A DNA stretch of 64,000 nt. Source: Brasenia schreberi (taxonomy: Eukaryota > Streptophyta > Magnoliopsida > Nymphaeales > Cabombaceae). The first letter of the stretch is position 1. Every line of letters starts with the position of its first letter. The position numbers and the translations under genes were made by a program. This document shows, one piece after another, positions 1 through 12,115 of this stretch. The stretch is taken from NCBI GenBank assembly GCA_036023115.1, contig JAYKKT010000091.1:29764001-29828000 (forward strand). The letters are read 5' to 3'. Below the pieces are notes generated by a model. That model was not told where the DNA came from and searched no databases. It worked only from the letters and a program-made list of their open reading frames with translations.

Positions 1-475
1 TAAGAAGATACTATTAAAGTTGAAAGGTAAATATTATAGAGCAACAATTAGACATGCTAGGTTTTATGGTTATGAGTGTTAGGCAGTTAATCATACAAAA
101 GATGTTTGTAGAAGAAACGAAGATGTTGAGATGGATGAGTAGTTATACAAGGAAAGACCGTATAAATAACGAGGTTATTAAAAACAAATTGAAAGTAGCA
201 CCAATAGAGGATAAAATGAGGAAAAATCATTTAAGATGGTTTGAACACGTAGAAAGATGACCCAAGGATGCTCTCGTAAGAAGATATGAAAAAGTAGATT
301 GCGAAAATATTAAAAGAGGAAAAAACGACAACAAAAGTGTTGAAAAGAAACAATAAAGAATGATATAATTTATATTGAGTTAGTTGCTAGCATGGCACAT
401 GATAGGGCTATGTGAAAACAAAGAATCCATGTAGCCGACCCCATCTAGTATGGGAAAAGGCTTAGTTGTTGTTGT
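1..475 (+). mobile_element. RTE LINE 3' fragment (R1)
   Basis: 3' part of an RTE-clade LINE: degenerate codons for the C-terminal region (KMLRWMSSYTRKDRI), then the family 3' end with 'gtatgggaaaaggcttag' and a short (GTT)n tail. Truncated at the window start. RTE elements typically end in a short-period repeat rather than poly(A). Confidence 0.85.
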
Positions 476-2069
476 TCTAGAGAAGCTGTCCTTACCACTT
501 TTCTGGACAAATAAGAATTGGCTTTGTTACATAAGCATTGTTTCATCCTTCTACAAAGAAGGTAATACAAGGGATGCCGTTTAGTCCTAGGGCTCTCATT
601 TATGAATGATACCCCTTGACTCCTTAGTCAATTCTTTGATTAGACAACTAAACTCTTCTCGCAATTAGGGAGCTCAAATTCTCATTGACAACCTATTTGA
701 CTTCTAAGTGTCTGCAAAACCTAAGAGCTCATACATTACCCTCGATTTTTTATGTTATTCTATTGATGCCTTGATTGGGATTAATTTGCGTAGACGTGGG
801 AGGCAGACGTCCTTCGTGATGCGAATCTGCAGTTAATTGCTCTGAAGTTTCATGGCTCTGCCCCTAATCACTTTGGTCCTTATTCTCTAGCCTGATGATG
901 AACTGGTTATTTTGTCCTTGTTGCACCACTTTTCCAGCAGGCAGTTGTCTGCATATGCTTAATAAGATACGCTATCATTACTAATGCTTGTGTTTTTCAG
1001 GCCATGCAGCTAAATGTTTCCTTCCTAATCTCGTCATTTTCCTGGGGGACGTGATACGGTGATCCTGACGTTGTTCAGTGCTTTGCAAGTGCAATGGTTC
1101 TTGTTCTCCATAACTCAACCAGGGAATCGGTCGAAGGTATCTTGCCTTTAGTACCTCAGTGATACCTAATAGGGCAGTCATGGTGTGTTCATTTAGCGAA
1201 GCCTGGCTGCTAAGCTCCAATGTCTGTTCAGTGGCATGTTCACTAAGCTTGGCATCTGATTGGCGAGACTTCATTCTCCATTCTCGTTATCCACCAAGCC
1301 TTTTGATCGAGTCTGGTTGCTCAAAAGGAAGGGATGATTTTTTAGTATCAATAGACGGCTCAATGATTGACTGCCTAGCGTTTTGACTTCTATGCGTCCT
1401 GCTCTAATGGACCTCTTTGATCTTTGGCTTATCATTAACTAGTGTAAGGTGCCCCGTTTGCAGCTGCTTCTGAGTACGCAACATAAAACCATTCATACAA
1501 AGGTCATCCCAATGGGTCCTAATTAACGACTATATTCATATTAAATGTTCTTTAGATCAAAGATATTAGAATGTTGTACGAGCAACCCAAAACCAGATAT
1601 TTATTTTCGTGTATATTATATTTTATGTTCCAGACAATATTTTTCTCATATTTTACGGAGAACAAACAAGATTTTTAGATTGTCCCAAGATTTTGCATTG
1701 CTGTGAAGTTGCTGAACTAATATATTTATAAAAGGTTTAGTCATTTTCACCACTGCCCGGGAGTCCAAAGGTTGAGATGGTAACATCAGCGAGCCTACCT
1801 ATTCAAGGAAATGCAGCATAAACTATAGACTTCGAACTACTCATCAATTGCCAACACATACATATATACGATCGATATGTAAATATGTCAAATTCTTAAA
1901 AAATCAAGAAAAAGTTCCATGGGATAGCTGCATCAGGCACCCACTTTATATCTCAAAATAACGAACATAAAAGAATCAAATATCTTACTGAAGCTCAAAC
2001 AATACCCTTAATGCGCATCGAATGGTAAACCATGAAAACATATCCAGTATCACGAGGACCAATTCTCGA
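476..2069. other. No gene recognised
   Basis: About 1.6 kb with only short chance frames, including a 97-codon minus frame at 981-1274 with no known motif. No repeat or RNA gene is evident. Confidence 0.4.
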
Positions 2070-2090
2070 TTAGATAAACCAACCGTTCCT

Positions 2091-2348
2091 ACCTCGAAAC
2101 TGGGGCCACTTCTCCGAACCTGAATCCCACGAAGACCACCCAAAGAATGGATCCATGGAGCACTTATCCAGCTTCATCCACTCTCTACTGGCGTCCCCAC
2201 TTCTAGCCCGGACTGTCCAGCTCAACGGACGGATGTTTCGCCGGAAAAGTAGAGAACTTCGGCGAATGTAATTGAGAGAAGTGCGTGGAAGTCCTCCACG
2301 ACGCAGCTGGTATGAATTCGGAGACGAGGGAGCTCCCAAGGACGCCAT
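2091..2348 (-). CDS. Possible first exon of an unidentified gene
   Basis: GC-rich frame starting MASLGAPSSPNSYQLRRGG with an Arg/Ser-rich N-terminus (transit-peptide-like), then MDPFFGWSSWDSGSEKWPQF. A good donor, CGAG/GTAGGA, sits at 2091-2090; without splicing the frame stops at 2070. A CT run and a 39-bp tandem duplication lie upstream, as in a promoter or leader. I do not recognise the protein and found no following exon in 1-2090. It could be an orphan exon, a captured fragment or chance. Confidence 0.35.
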
Positions 2349-2426
2349 TGAGTTCCGAATTATGAAAAATGGATAATTTGATGCTTATCCTCTCTCTCTC
2401 TCTCTCTCTTGCAGACGAGCGTAGAT

Positions 2427-2504
2427 TAGGGCTTCGTCGGTCGGGCCGAAATTTGCAGAAGAGAGTAGGGCTTCGTCGGTCGGGCCGAAATTTGCAGAAG
2501 AGAG
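2427..2504. repeat. Perfect 39-bp tandem duplication
   Basis: Two identical adjacent 39-bp units, each starting 'tagggcttcgtcggtcgggc'. They lie just upstream of the exon-like frame at 2091-2348 (minus). Confidence 0.95.
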
Positions 2505-3103
2505 ATTCCGTTACAACAGTAACAAGGAAGACGAGTGTCTGAATGTGGGGACATCTTTTACGTCTGCAATTTGGGATAATTTGGACAACGCCGTTCAGCT
2601 ATAGATATTTAAAATACCCGGCCATAACTTTGCTTGGCCCAATGCAATTTAGCCTAACGGAAAGGGCTCCGCTGCAAGAACCAGAAGGGTTAGGCACAGG
2701 CCAAAGAGATCCCAGCCTCCGTGTTTTACGTTGAGCTGTTATAACCCTTGGAAATTATTAAGAGAAAGACACAGAGGAAAACTTTTTTGAAAGAAGTAAA
2801 TAGTAATATAATAAACAAACAAAAAAAATATATATATATATATATTAAGAACACGGTGAAAACGCCCAAATAGGATTAAACATTTTTACCGTTTGATTCA
2901 TAAAAACAATAGTAGAATTTATTACATTAAAAACAAAAATATCATTATATTTTTACACTTCACATTTAATACATATGACATATTAAATAATTTTTAAATT
3001 AAAATTTCTATCATAAATATATATTGGTTCCCACCAATTATTCATTATCGAGGATGAGTGTAATTTAAAAGATTGTAAAAATATTTGAAGCTTTTGAATA
3101 CAC

Positions 3104-3217
<114 letters not shown>

Positions 3218-3381
3218 ATAATGTGTTTGCTTAATACTAAATTTTGCTACAAAAAAAAAATTTCCTTTCATTGCTTGCACGATTTAAAATACAATTAGTG
3301 ACCTTCATGGGCTTGGGCTAGAGATTTTCTTAAACCATAAGGTAAGGTAAAATGATCCAAAGTAGAGAAACTCCCTTCATC

Positions 3382-4790
3382 TAAGGGATCACCCTTGTAT
3401 GGTTGGTCCCAAGCCCGAATAAAGGAAGAGTGTTGTGTTAGGCTTTCGACAATTAGAGTAAAACTTTGTCAGATTTTTATACTATGAATTATACAGATTA
3501 TGAGCATTATGTTGGGACGTTCCCTCTTAGTGATGCGGTGCACAACTTGATTGTAGTGAAAAATAAGCAAGGGCTTCTATATTTTCGCTCGAATGTAATG
3601 AATCAATTGGAGAGAGGGTTCCCATATCATGGACAAGTGTAAGTAAAGAAGTTAGTCTCGCTACATTATTGTCTGAATGTAGTAAACAAATTGTAGAGAG
3701 GGTTTCCCTATTTTCAGCATGCACATATTCATGTTTGGTAGATTTACTATTGAAGTGATTCACTTATTAACATCTTATGAAACATTTTAAAGCAAAAAAA
3801 AAAGAACTTTCACATGCTATTTATTGATCTATAAAAAGCTTATGATAGGGTATCAAGAGATGTTCTTTGGACAACCTTAGAAAAAAAAAGTATCCCATTG
3901 ACATACATAAATCTTATAAGAGATATGTACGATGGTGCAAAAACATGCGCAAGGGGTGACAAACTCCTTTGAAGTTAGGATTGGGTTACATAAAGAATCA
4001 ACTTTAAGCAATATTTATTTATATTAGTCATTGATAAGTTAACAAAACATATTCAAGATGAAGTACCTTGGTGTATGTTATTTACAGTTAGTGGATGAGT
4101 CTAAAGAAAAAGTTAATAGAAAATTAGAACTATAAAGAAAAATGTATGAAATGTAAGTTTAATCATTTAGTTACTTTAGAGGACATATAAATTAAATTTG
4201 GCAAACATTGCATCCTCAAAAGGAAAGTTTTAAATACGTAAGGTCAATTTTTTAGAGTGATGAAAGAATTGATAGAGATATTCGCTTAAAATTAATGCTG
4301 GTTGATTAAAATAGAAAAGAGTATCAAATATTCTTTGTGACAAGAAGATATCATTAAAGGTAAAAGGTAAATATTATATAGTAGTAATTAGACCTGCTAT
4401 ATTTTATGGTTTAGAGTGTTGGGCAATTAATCATCAACATGTACAAAAGATGTTTGTGGCAGAAATGAAGATATTGAGATGGATGAGTGGTCATACAAGG
4501 AAAGACTGTATATATAATGAGGTTATTAGAAACAAATTGGGAGTAATACCAATATAGGATAAAATAAGAGAATATTGTTTAAAATGGTTTGGACATATAG
4601 AAAGAAGATTAAAGAAGCGCATGCAAGAAGGTATGAAAAATTAGATTTTAAAAGTATTAAAAGAGTAAAGGATGATCACAAAATTGTTGAAAATAAACAA
4701 TAAAGAATGATCTAGCTTATGTTGTTAACTGCTAATATGACACATGATAGAACTATGTGAAAACAAAGAATCCATGTAGCCAACCCCCGG
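3382..4790 (+). mobile_element. RTE LINE copy R2, internally deleted
   Basis: Begins with the family 5' leader ('taagggatcacccttg') and keeps about 380 bp of it, then jumps directly to the RT domain (LFIDL.KAYDRV region near 3810). The whole endonuclease half is missing. It ends at the 3' segment 'gaatccatgtagcc' without a (GTT)n tail. Many stops. Confidence 0.85.
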
Positions 4791-5850
4791 GAAATGGGCA
4801 ACATGGATGAAACATTTCTTCAATATTTTTTCATTTTCAACTAAAAGTTTCATCCTTTATAATCGGGGAAAAAATAGCCCATCAATCACGAGCAGTGATG
4901 GATCTATATTGAGCCGAGGTAAGGCGTTCTCCACACCCGAAACCATCCAATGGACTATTTGCCCCACTCCGCTACGTCTAACGCCACCACTGTTATCAAT
5001 AGCCCTTAACAGCACTTTGAGCCTGAAAGGGCCGGTGAAGGGGATTGCATGTTTAAGTTCAGCCTCACATTCATTCTTTTCAACTTTTTTCTCTTACCAA
5101 ACCATTATTTTCTCTCTTTTATATCACATTTCTATTCAGCAAAAATTATGAGAGATGTTATCTTGGGGAGTTGATGTTTTCCTTGAACTCCATGCAAGAC
5201 ATCATGGCGTGGCATTCATTCTGCTGGTAGGGAACCCGTTAAATTATCAACGAGCATTAAAAGAAGTGAACTCAAATATACATGAGTCAAATGATTCATT
5301 GATGTCATTCACACATGCCTGATGTTTATTCTCAAGACTCCATTAAGAAAGAGACCTAGAGCCAAACCATCAATCATAGAAGAAGTAGCTCCGTGGGTAT
5401 TAATCGAGTGAGAACGCCTTATGTAATTGTCACAACTGATAATGGCAATTTTTGAAGCATTAAATGATATCAACCCCAAACCACAACCGTTAGAGGGAGA
5501 AAACTAGAAGATATATATATAAACTTATGTTGCCCGTCTCTAATATATGTCCACTGATTATTTTCCAATGGCACGAGTATAATTTAAAAGATTTTAAGGA
5601 TTTAAAAAAAAAAGTAAAGGACAATCTTATTATACTAATGCTCTAAAAAATAATGATCAAGCATGAGCGAACAATATCAGTGATATTCAAAATCAAATCT
5701 CTCTCTCTCAAGAGTATTATTTTCATAGGATCCATGTCGTTAATTAGCTTTCTACTTACATCTTAGTTGTTGATGAATTGCAACAATATTTATCTCATTG
5801 TACTTAAAGAATCAAACACACACTCTCTATGCTTATTCGCATAGCATACT
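4791..5850. other. No gene recognised
   Basis: Holds a 114-codon plus frame at 4807-5151 with no family motif. Nothing else is supported. Confidence 0.4.
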
Positions 5851-7767
5851 GTAAACACCCAAAATTTTTATGAAAGTTTTCATCTTTAGAAAGTTGGCTA
5901 TTTTTAGCAGTTTTGGGTTTTTAAATAAAAATGCATCAAATGGGCTCATTTTGGTATCAAAATTTTATAACAACCTCAAAATGATGGAATATTGCATCCC
6001 TTTTAGAAAAATTCGAATTTGGACAAAATTTTATAAAAATCATGATTTTGCCCTTAGGACCAAATCGGCAGGATTTTACCTTTTTAAGTGATCGCTTTCA
6101 AAGAAAGAATGATTTCAAACAATTTCTTTTATATAAACAAATAAAAAAGGTAACATTGGGAATCAAACCCAAAAATGTTTACAAATTATAAATTTATGAA
6201 ATTCCAAAACTCCTGATATTTAAAAACAAGTTACATTCAAACCAGACCTCAAAAATTCGCCCTATTGAGAAGGGTCTCATTCCAAGACTTGATATCCAGG
6301 GTTAAAGTGGTTCGACACCTTACATCCGTTGAAGTGGTTAAGGTGGTTCGATACCCCACACCCATGAGAAGGGTTAAATGATAAAGGTGGTTATAGACTG
6401 ACTCACGGAGCAAAAGTAAGTCACCCTTGCAAATAAAAACTGGGAATGAAACCCAGTGTTTTTCCAAAATAATATTTGAAGATTTCATTAAATTTGATGT
6501 TTTCAAATATAAAATATTTTTTTATGAAGTGTTTGAAACCTGCCATATATAAAACTCGGACCATATGGAGGCAAATTCTCCGAAAAGAGGAAACGGCATA
6601 AAAAGGCAACGATCGAGCACCTACCAATTTCGGTGTTGTTGGGCAAGGTGACTTGTCAATTTTAGTTTCAGGTACAAAAAAAAGGAAGGTCGACACCCAT
6701 AAAAGAAGGTCAATTTCTCAAAAGGAATGTGATGTCTGATTTAGCAAGGCCGTGAGGTTCAATTTATTTGGTAAGTTATCGAACCTTGCCAATTTCAATA
6801 TATAGAAGGATCAAAACAACTTGGTACGATATGGCAACCTTGACACATAATTGGGTAAGTCACTACGTTTTGTGCCGAATGGTTTCAACATGACAACAAT
6901 AAGGTAATCATTAAATGATCGATTTTGGTAAGTCACCGTGACATGGGTTGCATGACCCGATTTGGTAGCTACAAGGAATCAACTTGCCACATACCAAACC
7001 GGGATGATTTCATCAAGCGGAGAAGGTCACTTGCCGTTCCAAGTACAGCCAAACTTTAGCAAGTGAAGGAGCAGATGATAGCTTCAGCCAATGAGCAACT
7101 CCCTTCCAAATTCAACGTGAACTGCAGCTGCTTACCATTCCAGGTTTAGCAACTCCTTAACTTCCCAAATCTACAGTTCATCTTCACGGCAACCAGTTGC
7201 CTTTTTCACAGCAATCATTTACCGATTCCAGCTCCAAATGAAGTCTACATTCCATCTGATGTCAGCTCTGGACTTTCCAAACTAGCAACTTCATGATCGA
7301 CTTGAAGAAAATTACCTTACCATATCAAATCTGATCATATTGTTCTCAACCCAATTCTACAAAGAGCATGGCAGATTCCACAACAACTTACCTTTCTCGG
7401 CTTGGATCAATTGCAGTCCTGTACAGCTCCAATAAAATCCGATAACTTCCATATCACGTGTGGTCTAGTTTGGCAAGAAGATGCATCAGACGTGGGCCTG
7501 ATTTGGAATGCCATGACCAGCTACCAGAACCGGCAACACTCTTCCAATTTCAGCATGAACAACAGCAGATATCGACTGAATTTGGAAGGCTGTGGACAAC
7601 ACTTTCTTGCTTTATCACTAATAAGGCAGGTTGCCTTATCAACAGCTGCAAGTATAGGCAACCCATGGCCTATAAAAAGGGAGCCAAGACAGCTCCACAG
7701 CAGCAACCATCGATTCCCAAAATCCATCCTTTACTGCAGCTGCAGATCCTAACAAGGTGACAGTCCA

Positions 7768-7835
7768 GCAAGTGAGAAAGAGAGGGAGAGAGAGAGAGAA
7801 AGAGAGAGAGAGAAAGAGAGGGAAAGAAAGAAGAA
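7768..7835. repeat. GA-rich simple repeat
   Basis: Imperfect (gagaga/gaaaga)n run of about 68 bp in the leader downstream of the TATA-like box. Confidence 0.9.
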
Positions 7836-8874
7836 AGAGGTCATGGTCCACTTCTGAACCTCTGCTACAGAGCCTCCGCCGCCGGCCGCCACAGGTTATC
7901 CTCCTTCCTTCATCTTACTGTGAATAAAACAGGTGGAAAGTCAGGCTAAATTTGCATATTCCGGTGAATGTATTGATGAAAACAAACGATCCTTCGACGC
8001 TTTCCTTTTAATTCTTTCTACTCCATGGATGATTGAAGATTGTAAACCTCTTTTCTTCCACGGATTAAGGCTGATCATTAAGCTAAAGGTTCGTTTAAGT
8101 TGAAACTAGAGTCCACACACTTTTGCTAAAAATCAGGAATTTCGAAACTGCACTCTGCACACAACTGATCAAGATTTCTCTGTAATTATATGCTACTCCA
8201 ATCAAGTCGATATTTGGCTCGTCTAAACTAGACATATGCATGAACATCTGGTAAAATTTTCAAGATTTTATACATTGTCAATTAAATCTGAAAAGATTTA
8301 CAAAAACCAGAACAGGTTCTGAAAAGTTAGATTTCTGTGATATATGTCTGTTATTTTTTGAATATCTCTGAGTATAGCGAGCCAAATCGATTGAAAATGG
8401 TCTCTTTGGAAATATGACATCTATACCTTTCCAACAAGACCAATTTAATAAAATTTGAATGTCTAGGTACCGAAATATCTTGGTTTTTCTGAACCTCTGT
8501 TGTTCTGGTAAAGGTCTGTTCCGAGTACTTGAATAATGTTTAATTCTAGATTTAATTGTGATAATTTGTAGCATTAAAATCTAAAATAAAAATATTTTCT
8601 GATTCTATACATGCATGTCTACCTTATGTAAAATTTTTAGAATTTTTCGAAACTCAAAAATATTTTTAAAAAATCAAAGAACATGTCTCTGAAAACAGAA
8701 CCAGTTTCTGTTTTTCAGAACCTTAAGTTTTCCAAAGTGAAGAACTAAATCACGATTTCTTAAAACTTTTAAGTTGGGATTTTTCTTTTTCGAAATTTAA
8801 CGGATTTTAAATAATTTTCCAAGCGTCTAGACTGACCCTTGAGCATCGGTTCAAGAAGGCCTATGTCGATAAGA

Positions 8875-8987
8875 ACTCACTTGTCCACAATCGTCTAATA
8901 AAGTCAGAAAATGAATCTTTGTTAGACGATTGTGGACAAGTGAGTCTAATAATGTCGATAAGAACTCACTTGTCCACAATTGTCTGA
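8875..8987. repeat. Inverted plus direct repeat cluster
   Basis: The motif 'actcacttgtccacaatcgt' occurs near 8875, as its inverted complement near 8920-8945, and again direct near 8960. The inverted pair can form a hairpin with arms of about 24 bp and a loop of about 20. Confidence 0.85.
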
Positions 8988-9129
8988 CCCTTTAACACAC
9001 AATTGTCTGACCCTTTAACTCACGACGTAGTTCGAAAATCTAATTTCAAAATTTTATAGGTTTTGAAATAAAAATTTACCTCTACAGATACCCTACCCTT
9101 TCTCTAGGTCTATCTCCCTCACTTGTACA

Positions 9130-9301
9130 CAGTGGCAGATCTAGAAAATAGTGTTGGAGGGAGTGACATACATATTTCATCGTGTTACGGGGGGTGAACC
9201 ATGAACCGCAACCATATATTTACTGTAAAACGTAGGTTTTACTCTAAAATTTCAATTTTTCAGGGGGACGCCCCCCTCCCCTCTATGTAGATGTACCATT
9301 G
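9130..9301. mobile_element. hAT-type MITE, 172 bp
   Basis: Ends CAGTGGCAGATCTA and (complement of the right end) CAATGGTACATCTA, imperfect terminal inverted repeats of a common plant non-autonomous hAT type. Flanked by an 8-bp duplication with one mismatch: CTTGTACA at 9122-9129 and CTCGTACA at 9302-9309. Interior C-rich/G-rich stretch, no coding capacity. Confidence 0.8.
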
Positions 9302-9309
9302 CTCGTACA

Positions 9310-10589
9310 TATATGTAATTCTACCCTGCTCTCTGAAGAGTATAACATATTACAATACCTCAGTTGCAAGTGATGAGAGGACGAAGTGCATATGCTACAA
9401 GAATTCACAAAACTTTATTGGCACTCATAATCTTGAAAATTCGTGTTTGAATACCTTAAATCATTAAAAAGCTCTTTCCAAATCTTAAATTTTAGACCTT
9501 ATATCCGTTACAAAAAGGTTGCTTACACTTCTAAAGATGTTAAATAGTATTAAAATGAGAAGACAAGAGCATCAAGGTTCTAGAGAACAGACTCCACTCT
9601 GTGAAAAGAACAGATCGTGAAGGATCTGAATTTTGCCACTGAAAAGAATACTCTTAAACTTGAATTCCTTACTACAAAACTGTGGTTTGCAAACATGTTC
9701 AACAAAGAAGTTAATGACTTCCAAGCTCTGGAGTCAAGACTTGAATGGTTCGAGCATATCGTGGGAGGTGCAAGGAGACTGTAGTGAGTTTGACAATTTT
9801 TTGCATTTTCTGAATTATTTATCCGACATAGGGATAGTAGTACCAAACTCAACTGATTGGATTTGTATCCGATCCATTAACACCTCTGCACTGTAGCAAA
9901 CAAACTGAGTGGAAACGAAAGCCTTTTCTAACAAGAAGCCTCTTGTTGATGTATCTGACGAAAAATATGCAGCAAAATGAAATTCTCTCTAATGCCTACC
10001 ACCTGGTCTCAACCTAAAAGTCTTCAAAAAGGGGTCGTGGGTTTCACGAGGAAGGTGTAGCACAGGTTTCATGAGAGAATGCCGTGATTGCTGCCGCCAC
10101 ATCTTTGGTTGCCCACCAACCAGGTGGTAGGTCACACTCATAATTTCACTCATAAAACACGAGCCTCAATCACTCGTTATATTAAGAGAGAGAATGGATG
10201 TTCATGCGGGTGGAATGGGACAGGGATCCATCCCCGTTTCAAAACTCCCTCTCAATATCCTTGTCGGTATTGGGAGAAAGCTGGACGTTCAATAGGAATC
10301 CCTAAGGAGAAAAAAGAGGTGACTTATTTAGCAGCTCGCACAGTTTGTCCCCTTCTCAAAGGAGCCAAACTTTCTAAAACGAATGAAAGGAGTGTTCGGA
10401 GCCAAATTCATGGGGCACCAACATACTATCTCTATCTCCACCATGATCCCTATATGAGATTTCCTTACTCTCCCCGTTCTTGTCTCCGCCTTACGTTTCT
10501 ATTTCCTGAATCTGCCCTGTTCAAGGCAGGTCAAACATCCCTGAGAGAGAGAGAATTAGGAACATTTATGATGAATTTGGTTGATTAGT
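9310..10589. other. No recognised gene; one long unassigned frame
   Basis: Holds a 166-codon plus frame at 10088-10588 (MLPPHLWLPTNQVVGHTHNF start) without any motif I know. Its length is above chance for this AT content, but it has no supporting context. It ends at the target duplication of the next RTE. Confidence 0.3.
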
Positions 10590-10612
10590 TGCCTTTTCAT
10601 AATTGTAATTGG

Positions 10613-11375
10613 GTTATATCAAGAATCAACTTTAAGTCCATACTTATTTATAATGGTGATTGATGAGTTAACAAAACATATTCAAGATGAAGTACCTTCA
10701 TGTATGTTATTTGAAGATGACATTGTGTTAATGGAGTCTAAGGAAAAAGTTAATAGAAAATTGGAACTATGGAGAGAAACATTAGAAAATAAAGACTTTC
10801 GACTTAATAGAACAAAGACATAATAGAAAGATGTTGAGATGGATAAGTGGTCATACAGAAAAGACCGTATATATGTTGAGATGGAAAAAGTAAAACGATA
10901 TTCTCTCATATTGGTGCTACTCCTAATTTGTTTCTAATAACCTCCTCCTTTTTCCGAGTTTAGGACCGGTCATGCAAAGGGTGATTCCTTATATAGGCGG
11001 AGGATTGTGTTAGGCTTCCGACAACCAACGTAAAACTTTGTCGAACTTAACATGGATTCTACAAAAAAAAAAGAACCCATGTAATTGACCCCATCTAGTA
11101 TGAGAAAAGGCTTAGTTGTAGTATCGTTTAAGATGGTTTGAACATATAGAAAGAAGATCAAAAGAACGTGTAAAAAGGTATGAAAAACTAGATTTTGAAA
11201 GTATTAAAAGAGGTAGAGGAAAACCACAAAAGTGTTGAAAAGAAACTATAAAGAATGATCTAGCTTATTATGAGTTAACTACTTACGTGACACATGATAG
11301 GACTATGTGGAAACAAAGAATCCATGTAGCCGACCCCACCTAGTATGAGAAAAGGCTAAGTTGTTGTTGTTGTAG
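10613..11375 (+). mobile_element. RTE LINE copy R3, scrambled, with 23-bp target duplication
   Basis: Flanked by a perfect 23-bp duplication (10590-10612 and 11376-11398, 'tgccttttcataattgtaat' plus three bases). Inside: an RT piece with LFEDDIVL, a short inverted piece near 10890-10945, a piece of 5' leader, one internal copy of the 3' tail near 11075-11120, then C-terminal codons and the final (GTT)n tail. One integration event therefore carried a rearranged template. Confidence 0.85.
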
Positions 11376-11516
11376 TGCCTTTTCATAATTGTAATTGGAT
11401 CTCTAAATCTCTGATATAACATAGAAGGCTGAGTAAAGGGCTTACTTAATTACCCATTATGTGCGAATTATTGAAAGTTCAGGTATTGGCAATAGGGTCA
11501 TTATTAAACCATTTGT

Positions 11517-11641
11517 TGTACAATAGGCTGACATTTCAGCAGTACATTGAGCAACAGCTCACCTGGGCACTCCATTCTCAAGTTGGAAGGACGTGAGTTT
11601 GACACTCGGCATGCATCTGATTCAAGAATCCCTATTGTACA
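11517..11641. repeat. 125-bp unit with 11-bp perfect inverted ends
   Basis: Starts TGTACAATAGG and ends with its exact complement CCTATTGTACA. The interior 'gctcacctgggcac' and 'gtgagtttgacac' loosely resemble tRNA A and B boxes. Could be a small foldback element or a SINE relic. It lies just past the CPSF100 stop, so perhaps in its 3' UTR. Confidence 0.45.
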
Positions 11642-11859
11642 GAAAAGAAATGACTGACGAGTTAGCTTCGTTGATGTGAACCGCAGGGTTAAGTAGATCA
11701 ACAAGTTAATAGCAGCACTGAAACAGCACATCTTGATCTCAATAGCTCCAACACCGATAATGATATTCAGTAATGGCGAGTACAAAAGGCAGAGCTAGTG
11801 ATACAGATATTTCACATTTGCAAAGAAGCTCCGGTAGAAATCTCGACATAGGCACATAA

Positions 11860-11949
11860 TTAGAGCAAATAAAATTGAGAATACAAGTACTCTCGGATCT
11901 TGTAGAAGTCTTCACACAGTGGACCCTCGATAACCACATGAGTGCCACT
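11860..11949 (-). CDS. CPSF100: CPSF100 exon 17 (stop codon)
   Basis: Twenty-nine codons and TAA: SGTHVVIEGPLCEDFYKIRE then YLYSQFYLL, the invariant C-terminus of plant CPSF100. Acceptor TTGCAG/AGTG. A CT/CA microsatellite lies about 90 bp upstream of it in the intron. Confidence 0.93.
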   Translation of the reverse strand, partial: SGTHVVIEGPLCEDFYKIREYLYSQFYLL

Positions 11950-12036
11950 CTGCAATGGGAGAAAAATGTTGCAACAGTTATTTGCGTAGAAATTCACTCC
12001 ATTTGCATCAACAGAAAAGACAATGATAAAGATCAG

Positions 12037-12037
<1 letters not shown>

Positions 12038-12094
<57 letters not shown>

Positions 12095-12115
12095 ACACAC
12101 ACACACGCACACGCA
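12038..12115. repeat. (CT)n(CA)n microsatellite in intron 16
   Basis: About 27 CT units followed by an imperfect CA run, about 90 bp on the intron side of the last CPSF100 acceptor. Confidence 0.95.

Larger units (their letters stand above)
5851..9060 (+). mobile_element. Gypsy-like long LTR region, copy 1
   Basis: Non-coding. Starts near 'tgtaaacacccaaaattttt', has a TATA-like 'ggcctataaaaaggg' near 7668, then a purine-rich leader. The part at 8390-8580 is clearly homologous to the reverse complement of 14810-15010, and its distance from the TATA box (about 720 bp) is the same in both. This suggests the promoter and R/U5 of a long-LTR gypsy (Tat/Ogre-like) family. No gag or pol is seen. The 3' limit and the family name are inferred. 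Confidence 0.55.

Noticed and set aside
7402..7860. Overlapping frames of 100-116 codons on both strands
   Set aside because: They lie in the promoter/leader part of the gypsy-like LTR region; frames on both strands point to base composition, not coding.
10088..10588. 166-codon plus-strand frame as a gene
   Set aside because: No recognisable domain, no splice or promoter context, and it ends at an RTE target duplication. Kept only as a note in the gap entry.
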